Source of the DNA: Oscillospiraceae bacterium
GTDB lineage: Bacteria; Bacillota; Clostridia; Oscillospirales; Acutalibacteraceae
NCBI GenBank assembly: GCA_019417045.1
Contig: DXWE01000035.1
Coordinates: 7,119 to 12,868 of the forward strand
Direction: 5' to 3'
DNA: 5,750 nt
The position numbers were made by a program, and so were the translations under genes. Below the pieces are notes generated by a model. That model did not search any database and was not told where the DNA came from. It was given only the letters and a program-made list of their open reading frames with translations. Below, piece by piece: positions 1-5,284 of the stretch; the stretch's first letter is position 1, and each line of letters opens with the position of its first letter.

Positions 1-1352
1 CCCGACCACACCCCGGTCGCGAGCCCCGCCAGGAAAGCGGCGCCCCGCGCGGTGGATTCGCGCACCACCGGGCGGCGCAGGCAGATCCCGCTGATATCCG
101 CCTGAAACTGCAGCAGGAAATTGTCCCGGGCGGCGCCGCCGTCCACCCGCATCTCCCGCACCGACAGCCCGGTGTCCCGGCGCACCGCCTCGATCAGTTC
201 CCCGGTCTGGTAAGCGGTGGATTCCACCGCCGCCCGGATCAGGTGCTCCCGCCTGGTGCCGCGGGTGATCCCGAAGATCGCACCGCGCGCATACATATCC
301 CAGTATGGCGCGCCGAGCCCCGTGAAAGCGGGCACAAAATAGACGCCGCCTGTGTCCGGCACCTTTTGGGAGAAATACTCCACATCGCACGACTCGTGGA
401 TCAGGTGCATCTCGTCTCGCAGCCACTGTACCACCGCGCCGCCGACAAACACGCTGCCCTCCACGGCATATTGCAGCCGGTCGCGCAGCCCGATCCCGAC
501 CGTCGTCAGCAGCCCGCTGTCGCCGTCACAGGCCGTCTCCCCGGTATTCATCAGCAAAAAGCAGCCGGTGCCATAGGTGGTCTTGCCCTGCCCCGGCTCG
601 AAGCAGCACTGGCCGAACAGGGCCGCCTGCTGATCCCCGGCCGCACCCGCGATCGGGATTTCGGTCCCCTGTACATTATACGTACCGTATACCTCGCTGG
701 AACTGCACACCCGGGGCAGCATCGAACGCGGAATGCCCAGCGCTTCCGGCAGCTGGTCGTCCCAGTCCCGGGTGTGGATGTTGAACAGCAGCGTGCGGGA
801 GGCATTCGTGTAATCGGTGCAGTGCACCCTGCCGCCGGTCATTTTCCAGATCAGCCAGGTGTCCACCGTGCCGAACAGCAGGTCGCCGCGGTCGGCCTGT
901 TCCCGCGCGCCCGGCACCGTGTCCAGAATCCAGCGGATCTTGGACGCGGAAAAATAGGCGTCGATCCGCAGCCCTGTCCGCTCTTTGACCAGCGGCTCCA
1001 GCCCCTGTGCCTTCCATCGCTCGCAGATCTCGGCGGTGCGCCGGCACTGCCACACGAGAGCCGGGCACACCGGCACGCCGGTGCGCCGGTTCCACACCAC
1101 CGTGGTCTCCCGCTGGTTGGTGATCCCGATCCCCGCAATCTCCGAGGGCCTGCGACCGCTCTTCACCAGCGCCTCGTGCAGCGCCGCCATCTGGGAGGCG
1201 TAGATCTCCAGCGGGTCCTGTTCCACCCAGCCCGGCTGGGGGTACCGCGCGGCCAGCTCCTGCTGCCCGCTCGCCACCGCCTGCCCGGCCCGGTCAAACA
1301 GGATTGCCCGGGAACTCGTGGTCCCCTGATCGAGCGCCAGGATATAGGACAT
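1..1352 (-). CDS. glpK: Glycerol kinase (partial, C-terminus beyond window)
   Basis: Cytosolic FGGY-family kinase that phosphorylates glycerol with ATP to sn-glycerol 3-phosphate, feeding glycolysis and phospholipid synthesis. I translated the frame by hand: 450 uninterrupted codons with no stop before the window edge. The family is usually about 500 residues, so roughly 50 C-terminal residues lie outside. The N-terminus MSYILALDQGTTSSRA is the FGGY phosphate-binding start. NQRE at 79-82 gives the glycerol-binding Arg81 and Glu82, W101 and Y133 fit the substrate pocket, AGDQQAALFG carries the catalytic base Asp240, and FTGLGAPYWD (343-352) and DGGAARDN (404-411) are the C-domain signatures. 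The ATG is preceded by AGGGGG seven bases away, overlapping the TAA of walJ. It lies 13 bases after walJ, so the two are probably co-transcribed. The loop at 223-231 lacks both the His of PTS-regulated Firmicute enzymes and the Gly/Arg of the E. coli fructose-bisphosphate site. Identity is very secure; regulation is inferred. Confidence 0.97.
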   Translation of the reverse strand, partial: MSYILALDQGTTSSRAILFDRAGQAVASGQQELAARYPQPGWVEQDPLEIYASQMAALHEALVKSGRRPSEIAGIGITNQRETTVVWNRRTGVPVCPALVWQCRRTAEICERWKAQGLEPLVKERTGLRIDAYFSASKIRWILDTVPGAREQADRGDLLFGTVDTWLIWKMTGGRVHCTDYTNASRTLLFNIHTRDWDDQLPEALGIPRSMLPRVCSSSEVYGTYNVQGTEIPIAGAAGDQQAALFGQCCFEPGQGKTTYGTGCFLLMNTGETACDGDSGLLTTVGIGLRDRLQYAVEGSVFVGGAVVQWLRDEMHLIHESCDVEYFSQKVPDTGGVYFVPAFTGLGAPYWDMYARGAIFGITRGTRREHLIRAAVESTAYQTGELIEAVRRDTGLSVREMRVDGGAARDNFLLQFQADISGICLRRPVVRESTARGAAFLAGLATGVWS

Positions 1353-1365
1353 GCCGATTCCCCCT

Positions 1366-2157
1366 TTATATCATCCACACATCTTCCGAAGACTCCGGCG
1401 CCGCCACCCGCAGCCGGAAATCCCGATTTTCCGAAAATCCCTGTTGTGCGAGTGCGGTCTTGGCCGTGAGATAGGCCAGCTGCGGCGTGTTGTTCTCCCG
1501 GCTGAGATGGGCCAGCACAAACTGGGTCACGCCGCCGCGGGCCAGCGCGGGCAACGCCTCGCCGCACGCCTCGTTGGACAGGTGCCCCCTCTCTCCGAGA
1601 ATCCGCTGCTTGAGCGCATAGGGGTAGGGGCCGCACTGCAGCATCCTCACATCGTGGTTGGATTCGATCTGCACCAGATCACACCGGCACAGCTCATGCA
1701 TAATCTCGCCGGTCATCCGGCCGATATCCGTGGCCACGGCGATCCGGCGTCCGTCGCCCGTCTGCAGGATATACCCGCAGCTCTCCCGGCTGTCGTGCGG
1801 CGTTGAAAACGCTGTGACCAGCATCCCTGCCGCCGCGATCCCCTCCCGCGGCAGCACCGCACATCTCGCGTCCGGCTCCAGGGCGCCCATTTCCTCCATA
1901 GCGGCGAGCGTACCGGCCGTCGCATACACCGGGTAGCCATACCGTTTGCACAGCACGCGGAGTCCGTTGATGTGATCGCTGTGCTCATGCGTGACAAACA
2001 CCGCCCGGATGGAGTGCGGGTCGATCTCCCTCTCCCGCAGTGCCCTCTCTATCCGCCTGGCGCTCACCCCGGCGTCGATCAGAATCCCGCCTTCGCCCGT
2101 CGCCACATATGTACAATTCCCGCTGCTGCCGCTGAACAGCGGACAAAACCTCGCCAT
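1366..2157 (-). CDS. walJ: MBL-fold hydrolase of the WalJ/YycJ family
   Basis: A 263-residue metallo-beta-lactamase-fold protein, close to the length of Bacillus YycJ/WalJ. Motifs seen: N-terminal SGSSGNCTY (9-17), metal-binding THEHSDH (His57, His59, Asp61, His62), TPHDS with His121, TDIG with Asp144, GHLSN with His192 and AHLSRENN with His217. GHLSN and HLSRENN are typical of YycJ. Relatives have been described as 5'-3' DNA exonucleases with a role in mismatch repair and as accessory proteins in the walRK locus; the exact substrate here is not shown by sequence. I chose ATG at 2157 because MARFCPLFSGSSGN is the family start and a GGGGGAA site sits just upstream. A longer GTG form from 2208 would begin inside the terminator hairpin. 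No walR or walK is in view; the neighbours are murA upstream and glpK 13 bases downstream. Family assignment is firm, while the symbol rests on recognised motifs rather than locus context. Confidence 0.93.
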   Translation of the reverse strand: MARFCPLFSGSSGNCTYVATGEGGILIDAGVSARRIERALREREIDPHSIRAVFVTHEHSDHINGLRVLCKRYGYPVYATAGTLAAMEEMGALEPDARCAVLPREGIAAAGMLVTAFSTPHDSRESCGYILQTGDGRRIAVATDIGRMTGEIMHELCRCDLVQIESNHDVRMLQCGPYPYALKQRILGERGHLSNEACGEALPALARGGVTQFVLAHLSRENNTPQLAYLTAKTALAQQGFSENRDFRLRVAAPESSEDVWMI

Positions 2158-2183
2158 GCTCTTCCCCCGATCTGCGCTGTCAC

Positions 2184-2213
2184 AAAAAGCGGGCGGGGCA
2201 ATCCCCACCCGCT
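2184..2213 (-). terminator. Rho-independent terminator after murA
   Basis: Read on the minus strand, AGCGGGTGGGG pairs with CCCCGCCCGCT across an ATTG loop: an 11-bp stem (2188-2213) whose only non-Watson-Crick pair is one T-G wobble. It is followed at once by TTTTTG (2188-2184). It starts 7 bases after the murA stop, so it should end most murA transcripts. On the plus strand the hairpin has a weaker C/A mismatch and no T-tract, so it acts in the minus direction. It lies in the 63-base gap before walJ, which is odd if walJ depends on the murA promoter. Confidence 0.9.
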
Positions 2214-2220
2214 CTCGTCT

Positions 2221-3507
2221 TCAGGCCCGTATGGCCACCACATTCTCCACTTCCACCCGCCGGATCCGGGCGCCGAGCGATTGCAGCTTTTCCACAAAAT
2301 TCTCGTATCCCCGCTCGATGTGGTAGATATCCTCGATCTCCGACCGCCCTTCGGCCGCGAGTGCGGCCTCCACCATCGCGGCGCCTGCGCGCAGATCCAG
2401 CGCCCGCACCGGTGCGCCGGTCAGCCGCTCGACCCCCTGGAACACCGCAACCTTTCCGTCCACCTGCGCCTGCGCGCCCATACGGCGCAGCTCGTCGACA
2501 TAGCGGAACCGGTTGTCCCAGATACCCTCGGTCACAATGCTTGTCCCCTCTGCCATCGAGAGCAGCACCGCGATCTGCGGCTGCATATCGGTCGGGAACC
2601 CGGGATGCGGCATGGTCTTGACGTTGCAGTGCCGCAGCCGCCCGTCCACCCGCACGCGGATGGTGTCGTCCTCCTCTATCACCTGGGCGCCCATCTCCGT
2701 CAGCTTGGCCGAGATGGATTCCAGGTGCTTCGGGATCACGCCGCGCAGCAGCACATCCCCCTTGGTCGCGGCCGCGCACGCCATATAGGTGCCCGCCTCG
2801 ATCTGGTCGGGGATGATCGAGTATTCCGTGCCGTGCAGATGCGGCACCCCGCAGATCTTGATCACATCGGTGCCCGCACCGCGGATATCCGCCCCCATCG
2901 AGTTTAAAAAGTTGGCCAGATCCACGATGTGCGGTTCCTTGGCCGCGTTTTCGATGATGGTGATACCCCGTGCCTTCACCGCGGCGAGCATGATGTTCAT
3001 CGTCGCCCCGACCGAGACGATATCGAGATAGATCGAACTGCCGATGAGCTGTTTGGCAGTGGCCTCGATCATGCCGTTCTCGATCACCGGCGGCACGGTC
3101 GCCCCCAACGCGGTGAATCCCTTCAGGTGCTGGTCGATCGGCCGCACGCCAAAATTACAGCCGCCCGGCATGGAGACGCGCGCCATACCGAACCGGCCGA
3201 GCAGGGACCCGAGAAAATAATAGGAGGCCCGCATGTGCCGCGCGAGCTCGTGCGGCACGACATGTGTATGGATGGAACGGGGATCGATCTCCACCGTATT
3301 TTTATTGATCCGCCGGATCCGGGCGCCCAGCGCCTCCAGAATATCCAGGGAGGTCAGAACATCGGATATGTTGGGAATATTTTCAATGCGGCACACATCG
3401 TCCGCCAAAACAACCGCGGGCAAAATCGCGACACAGGCATTCTTCGCCCCGCTGATACTCACTTCACCGGTCAGCCTGACGCCGCCATCCACTCTGTATT
3501 TGCTCAA
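2221..3507 (-). CDS. murA: UDP-N-acetylglucosamine 1-carboxyvinyltransferase
   Basis: Cytosolic enzyme that transfers the enolpyruvyl group of PEP to UDP-GlcNAc, the first committed step of peptidoglycan synthesis. It is 428 residues, a normal family length. SGAKNA holds Lys22 and Asn23, Arg93 and Arg122 match the E. coli Arg91/Arg120 positions, the active-site loop PGGCNFGVRP carries Cys117, FPTDMQPQ carries the catalytic Asp307, and IERGYE carries Arg399. A Cys rather than Asp in the loop predicts a fosfomycin-sensitive enzyme. The EPSP-synthase fold shows as six spaced copies of an L-x-x-(L/M)-G-A element. I chose the TTG at 3507 because it has a strong GAGGAAGGAG site 8 bases upstream and gives the standard N-terminus. 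A GTG at 3552 would add 15 residues but sits at the predicted transcription start. It is the first gene of its transcript, with its own promoter, and is followed by a terminator. Firmicutes often carry two paralogues; which one this is cannot be decided. Confidence 0.97.
   Translation of the reverse strand: MSKYRVDGGVRLTGEVSISGAKNACVAILPAVVLADDVCRIENIPNISDVLTSLDILEALGARIRRINKNTVEIDPRSIHTHVVPHELARHMRASYYFLGSLLGRFGMARVSMPGGCNFGVRPIDQHLKGFTALGATVPPVIENGMIEATAKQLIGSSIYLDIVSVGATMNIMLAAVKARGITIIENAAKEPHIVDLANFLNSMGADIRGAGTDVIKICGVPHLHGTEYSIIPDQIEAGTYMACAAATKGDVLLRGVIPKHLESISAKLTEMGAQVIEEDDTIRVRVDGRLRHCNVKTMPHPGFPTDMQPQIAVLLSMAEGTSIVTEGIWDNRFRYVDELRRMGAQAQVDGKVAVFQGVERLTGAPVRALDLRAGAAMVEAALAAEGRSEIEDIYHIERGYENFVEKLQSLGARIRRVEVENVVAIRA
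2257..2274. repeat. 18-bp direct repeat inside murA (partner at 3310-3327)
   Basis: The 18 bases CCGCCGGATCCGGGCGCC occur identically at 2257-2274 and 3310-3327, and the match resumes for AGCG after one differing base. On the coding strand both encode LGARIRR, at residues 60-66 and 411-417 of MurA. This is best explained by equivalent positions in two of the six repeated folding units plus shared codon choice, not by a mobile repeat. Confidence 0.8.
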
Positions 3508-3515
3508 GCCCCGCA

Positions 3516-3525
3516 CTCCTTCCTC
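3516..3525 (-). promoter_or_regulatory. murA ribosome binding site deciding a TTG start
   Basis: Minus-strand GAGGAAGGAG ends 8 bases before the TTG at 3507. It is the strongest Shine-Dalgarno match near the 5' end of murA and places initiation at TTG, giving SKYRVDGGVRLTGEV as the N-terminal sequence, as in other MurA proteins. The alternative GTG codons at 3552 and 3516 have no comparable site in front of them. Confidence 0.85.
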
Positions 3526-3557
3526 GATGGCGCACTGCTCGGAGTATAACACTGATT

Positions 3558-3585
3558 ATTATACCACCGATTCCAAAAAAAGCAA
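3558..3585 (-). promoter_or_regulatory. Predicted sigma-A promoter of murA
   Basis: On the minus strand a perfect -10 TATAAT (3563-3558) is preceded by TTGCTT (3585-3580) as a partial -35 with a 16-base spacer. The sequence further upstream (ATTGTAAAAAAGAA) is AT-rich, resembling an UP element. Transcription would start near 3551, giving a leader of about 44 bases to the TTG start. The -35 lies inside an A-tract/T-tract dyad (3576-3594, GCAATTC at its centre). Confidence 0.72.
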
Positions 3586-3702
3586 TTCTTTTTTACAATC
3601 CCTGCCGGATCCCACGCCCGTTGCGGACCGTTTCCAGAGGAACCCATACACAGTGTGGCCATAAAACGGCCGAGTATGCGCCGCGGTTTCAGGGAATTTC
3701 TC

Positions 3703-3731
3703 TTGACACCCGCCTGGAAATATTTTATTAT
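3703..3731 (+). promoter_or_regulatory. Predicted sigma-A promoter of tRNA-Leu
   Basis: Consensus -35 TTGACA (3703-3708), a 17-base spacer, then -10 TATTAT (3726-3731). The predicted start is near 3738, about 15 bases before the mature tRNA 5' end. This is a strong, near-consensus promoter of the kind expected for a stable RNA. It fires away from the murA promoter. Confidence 0.85.
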
Positions 3732-3753
3732 AAAAGTTACCATATTTTGATGG

Positions 3754-3837
3754 GCCGCTGTGGTGGAATTGGCAGACACAAGGGACTTAAAATCCCTCGC
3801 CGGCAACGGCATACCGGTTCAAATCCGGTCAGCGGCA
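3754..3837 (+). tRNA. tRNA-Leu (anticodon UAA)
   Basis: A complete class II tRNA cloverleaf can be drawn. The acceptor stem GCCGCTG (3754-3760) pairs with CAGCGGC (3830-3836), with A73 at 3837. The D arm is GTG/CAC with GG in the loop. The anticodon stem AGGGA/TCCCT encloses CTTAAAA (3786-3792), giving anticodon TAA at 3788-3790. The long variable arm is GCCG/CGGC with a GCAA loop, and the T arm ACCGG/CCGGT holds TTCAAAT. The long variable arm, A73 and anticodon all say leucine. The 3' CCA is not encoded (the next bases are CAA), so it must be added by a nucleotidyltransferase. It appears as a single-gene unit with its own promoter and terminator. Confidence 0.97.
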
Positions 3838-3853
3838 CAAAAAATGAGAAGAG

Positions 3854-3897
3854 GCCGGGATTTTGCGCCCCGTTTTGGGCGTCGAATCCCGGCTTTT
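3854..3897 (+). terminator. Intrinsic terminator after tRNA-Leu
   Basis: GCCGGGATT (3854-3862) pairs perfectly with AATCCCGGC (3885-3893) and is followed by TTTT (3894-3897). The interior can form a second stem, GCGCCC (3865-3870) with GGGCGT (3877-3882). It lies 16 bases after the tRNA, as expected for ending the tRNA precursor. A T-run on the opposite side (AAAAAA at about 3839-3844) could give weaker termination in the minus direction. Confidence 0.82.
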
Positions 3898-3940
3898 CGC
3901 TCATCAACGCACCGTATTCCCCGCGCCGTCTCTCCTCATA

Positions 3941-3966
3941 AACGGGAATCCTGCAATAACGGGAAT
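3941..3966 (+). repeat. Pair of direct repeats AACGGGAAT upstream of the SDR gene
   Basis: AACGGGAAT occurs at 3941-3949 and again at 3958-3966, 17 bases apart start to start, each preceded by an AT-rich CATA or CAATA. They lie just upstream of a candidate -10 at 3985. A related ATAAACGGG copy recurs after the gene at 4977-4985. They could be binding sites for a regulator, but short repeats like this also arise by chance. Confidence 0.35.
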
Positions 3967-3981
3967 GCGGATGGTCATCTT

Positions 3982-3990
3982 TGCTATAAC
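3982..3990 (+). promoter_or_regulatory. Candidate extended -10 promoter of the SDR gene
   Basis: TGCTATAAC fits an extended -10 (TG-N-TATAAC). No good -35 hexamer is found at the usual distance, which extended -10 promoters can tolerate. Transcription would start near 3997, giving a leader of about 40 bases before the ATG at 4037. The placement between the tRNA terminator and the gene is sensible, but the evidence is one motif. Confidence 0.4.
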
Positions 3991-4036
3991 CCTTTGTCTC
4001 CGGTGTGAATATCCTGGTATACGGAGGGATGAACAA

Positions 4037-4933
4037 ATGAAACAAAATACTTCGTATAATCCAACAAACCGCTGCGCTTTTCCTGTGGAATTTCCGCCTC
4101 AGCATCAAGACAAGCAACCGGGGCTGGAATACAGGATGGTTCCCCTGCCCATGAGCGAGTGCTGTAAAGACCGCCGCAGGCTGGAAAAAAAGGTTGCGCT
4201 GATTACCGGCGGGGACAGCGGAATCGGCAGAGCGATTGCCTATGATTTTGTGAAAGAGGGCGCCAAAGTCGCTATTGTCTACTTCAATGAGGACCGGGAC
4301 GCCAGCGAAACAGCCGAAAAGATCAGGCAGATCGGCGGTGAATGCCTGCTGATGAAGGGGGACCTGAAAAATCCGGAATTTGCAAGAAGCTGTGTGGAAA
4401 AGACCGTGCACTGCTTCGGGGCGCTGGATGTGCTTGTCAACAACCATGCGTTCCAGTTCATACGGCGGAGTATATTGGATATTTCCCACGAACAGCTGGA
4501 TTTTATCTTCCGAAACAATGTGTTTTCCTTTTTCTATATGATCCAGTATGCGCTGCCGCACATGCAACGAGGCAGCTCCATTATCAATACCACCTCTGTC
4601 ACCGCCTATGAAGGGAACAAGGATCTGATGGATTACAGTGCAACCAAGGGGGCCATTGTCGCGCTCACCAGATCCCTGTCTCTTTCGCTGGCAGACAAGG
4701 GAATCCGGGTCAACGCTGTAGCACCCGGTCCTATCTGGACGCCGTTGATTCCCGCCTCCTATTCGGCTGAAGAGGTGAGGACTTTCGGCACCAAAACGTC
4801 CCAGGTGCCCATGATGCGGGCGGGACAACCGTGCGAAGTCTCGCCCTGTTATGTCTTTCTCGCTTCGGAGGACGCAAGCTATATGACCGGTCAGGTACTT
4901 CATCCCAACGGCGGCACCATTGTCGGATCCTGA
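4037..4933 (+). CDS. SDR family oxidoreductase (YhdF/YdaD/YghA group)
   Basis: A 298-residue short-chain dehydrogenase/reductase with an N-terminal extension before the Rossmann fold (PPQHQD and QPGLE near 20-31), characteristic of the YhdF/YhxC/YdaD(GSP39)/YghA group. The nucleotide-binding loop is TGGDSGIGRA (57-66). The catalytic tetrad reads Asn161, Ser187, Tyr200 and Lys204 (YSATK), followed by NAVAPGPIWTPLIP (226-239) and the C-terminal TGQVLHPNGG. Members reduce aldehydes or ketones with NAD(P)H and several are stress-induced; the substrate cannot be read from sequence. The usual NNA(G/A) segment after beta-4 reads NNHA (135-138), so a His replaces a small residue. The ATG at 4037 follows GGAGGG by 8 bases; ATG at 4029 stops after three codons. 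The gene is monocistronic. Hand counts of sampled lines give 38-56% GC, against 68-75% in sampled murA and glpK lines, which suggests acquisition from another source. Confidence 0.92.
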   Translation: MKQNTSYNPTNRCAFPVEFPPQHQDKQPGLEYRMVPLPMSECCKDRRRLEKKVALITGGDSGIGRAIAYDFVKEGAKVAIVYFNEDRDASETAEKIRQIGGECLLMKGDLKNPEFARSCVEKTVHCFGALDVLVNNHAFQFIRRSILDISHEQLDFIFRNNVFSFFYMIQYALPHMQRGSSIINTTSVTAYEGNKDLMDYSATKGAIVALTRSLSLSLADKGIRVNAVAPGPIWTPLIPASYSAEEVRTFGTKTSQVPMMRAGQPCEVSPCYVFLASEDASYMTGQVLHPNGGTIVGS

Positions 4934-4981
4934 ATCGGAGAAAGCCCTCAGGGCGTTCCCCTTTCCCGGAATTGTCATAAA

Positions 4982-5013
4982 CGGGCGCCGTTTTGGCAAA
5001 ACGCAAGTGCCCG
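4982..5013. repeat. Nested inverted repeat downstream of the SDR gene
   Basis: CGGGC (4982-4986) pairs with GCCCG (5009-5013), enclosing a perfect inner hairpin CGTTTT-GGC-AAAACG (4989-5003). Neither side has a proper T-tract (plus: ATTCCCCC; minus: TTTATG), so it is a poor intrinsic terminator. It may be a 3' UTR structure or a protein site. The outer right arm overlaps CCGATTC, which could pair instead with GAATCGG at the SDR stop codon. Confidence 0.45.
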
Positions 5014-5155
5014 ATTCCCCCTGGATTTAAAACATCACAGCATTCCCCACGGGATCCTTTCCGACTGTACAGGGGTTTGCAGAAGTCCCATCCCGCTCAG
5101 CCGCACAGGCCCGCGTCCGGCAATGAAGGGGAGTCTTCGGCAGGCCAAATGCGCC

Positions 5156-5176
5156 CCGGTCGGTTCGACCGGTTTT
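5156..5176 (+). terminator. Candidate intrinsic terminator upstream of spoVT
   Basis: CCGGTCG (5156-5162) pairs perfectly with CGACCGG (5166-5172) across a GTT loop and is followed by TTTT, with another TTTT six bases later. The minus-strand reading is followed by GGGG, so only the plus direction is sensible. It would end transcripts entering from the SDR gene, 222 bases upstream, or from an unrecognised RNA in between, and would insulate spoVT. The short loop and T-run keep confidence moderate. Confidence 0.58.
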
Positions 5177-5230
5177 GCCCGTTTTCCATCTTTTCCACAG
5201 GAAAGAAAATCAGCGCAGGACAGTATATAT

Positions 5231-5284
5231 TTCCTCCAATGGCAAACACTATTTTTGCCAATTTCCAAATCTACAACGGAGGAG
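5231..5284 (+). promoter_or_regulatory. Possible spoVT leader fold covering the ribosome binding site
   Basis: TCCTCC (5232-5237) is exactly complementary to GGAGGA (5278-5283) in the spoVT Shine-Dalgarno site, and T5231 with G5284 could add a wobble pair. Between them lies a perfect 7-bp dyad, TGGCAAA (5240-5246) and TTTGCCA (5254-5260), with a 7-base loop. Together they could form a hairpin nested in an outer stem that hides the ribosome binding site. Alternatively the dyad alone could be an operator; SpoVT-type proteins are known to control their own genes. The fold exists only if transcription starts upstream of about 5231, which I cannot see. Confidence 0.4.

Noticed and set aside
243..1469. 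408-codon open frame on the plus strand
   Set aside because: It lies opposite glpK and part of walJ, is rich in Pro, Arg, His and Gly as expected for a GC-rich shadow frame, and matches no family I know.
2158..2208. 17-residue N-terminal extension of walJ from GTG at 2208
   Set aside because: The start codon lies inside the terminator hairpin, the extra residues match nothing in the family, and ATG at 2157 has its own G-rich ribosome binding site.
1972..3549. Long plus-strand frames (1972-2907 and 2929-3549) opposite walJ and murA
   Set aside because: They are antisense shadows of murA and walJ, with no motifs or ribosome binding sites.
3754..3837. tRNA-Leu as an attachment site of an integrated element covering the SDR gene
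   Set aside because: No duplicate of the tRNA 3' end was found downstream in the window and no integrase is present. The best partial match, AAATCCGG near 5357, is only eight bases.
3936..4985. 11-bp direct repeat TCATAAACGGG at 3936-3946 and 4975-4985 bracketing the SDR gene, as insertion-generated target repeats
   Set aside because: Several exact 11-base repeats are expected by chance in a window of this size, and no transposase or terminal inverted repeats accompany it.
3737..4999. 420-codon open frame on the minus strand, the longest closed frame around the SDR gene
   Set aside because: It is antisense to the tRNA, its terminator and the whole SDR gene. The SDR frame has full family motifs, a good ribosome binding site and a catalytic tetrad, while this frame has none.
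5221..5253. Sigma-G promoter for spoVT (CAGTATA at 5221 or CACTATT at 5247 as -10)
   Set aside because: The first lacks a matching -35 at 17-18 bases and the second has two mismatches and 19-base spacing from GTATA. Neither is good enough to annotate, though sigma-G control is expected from the family.
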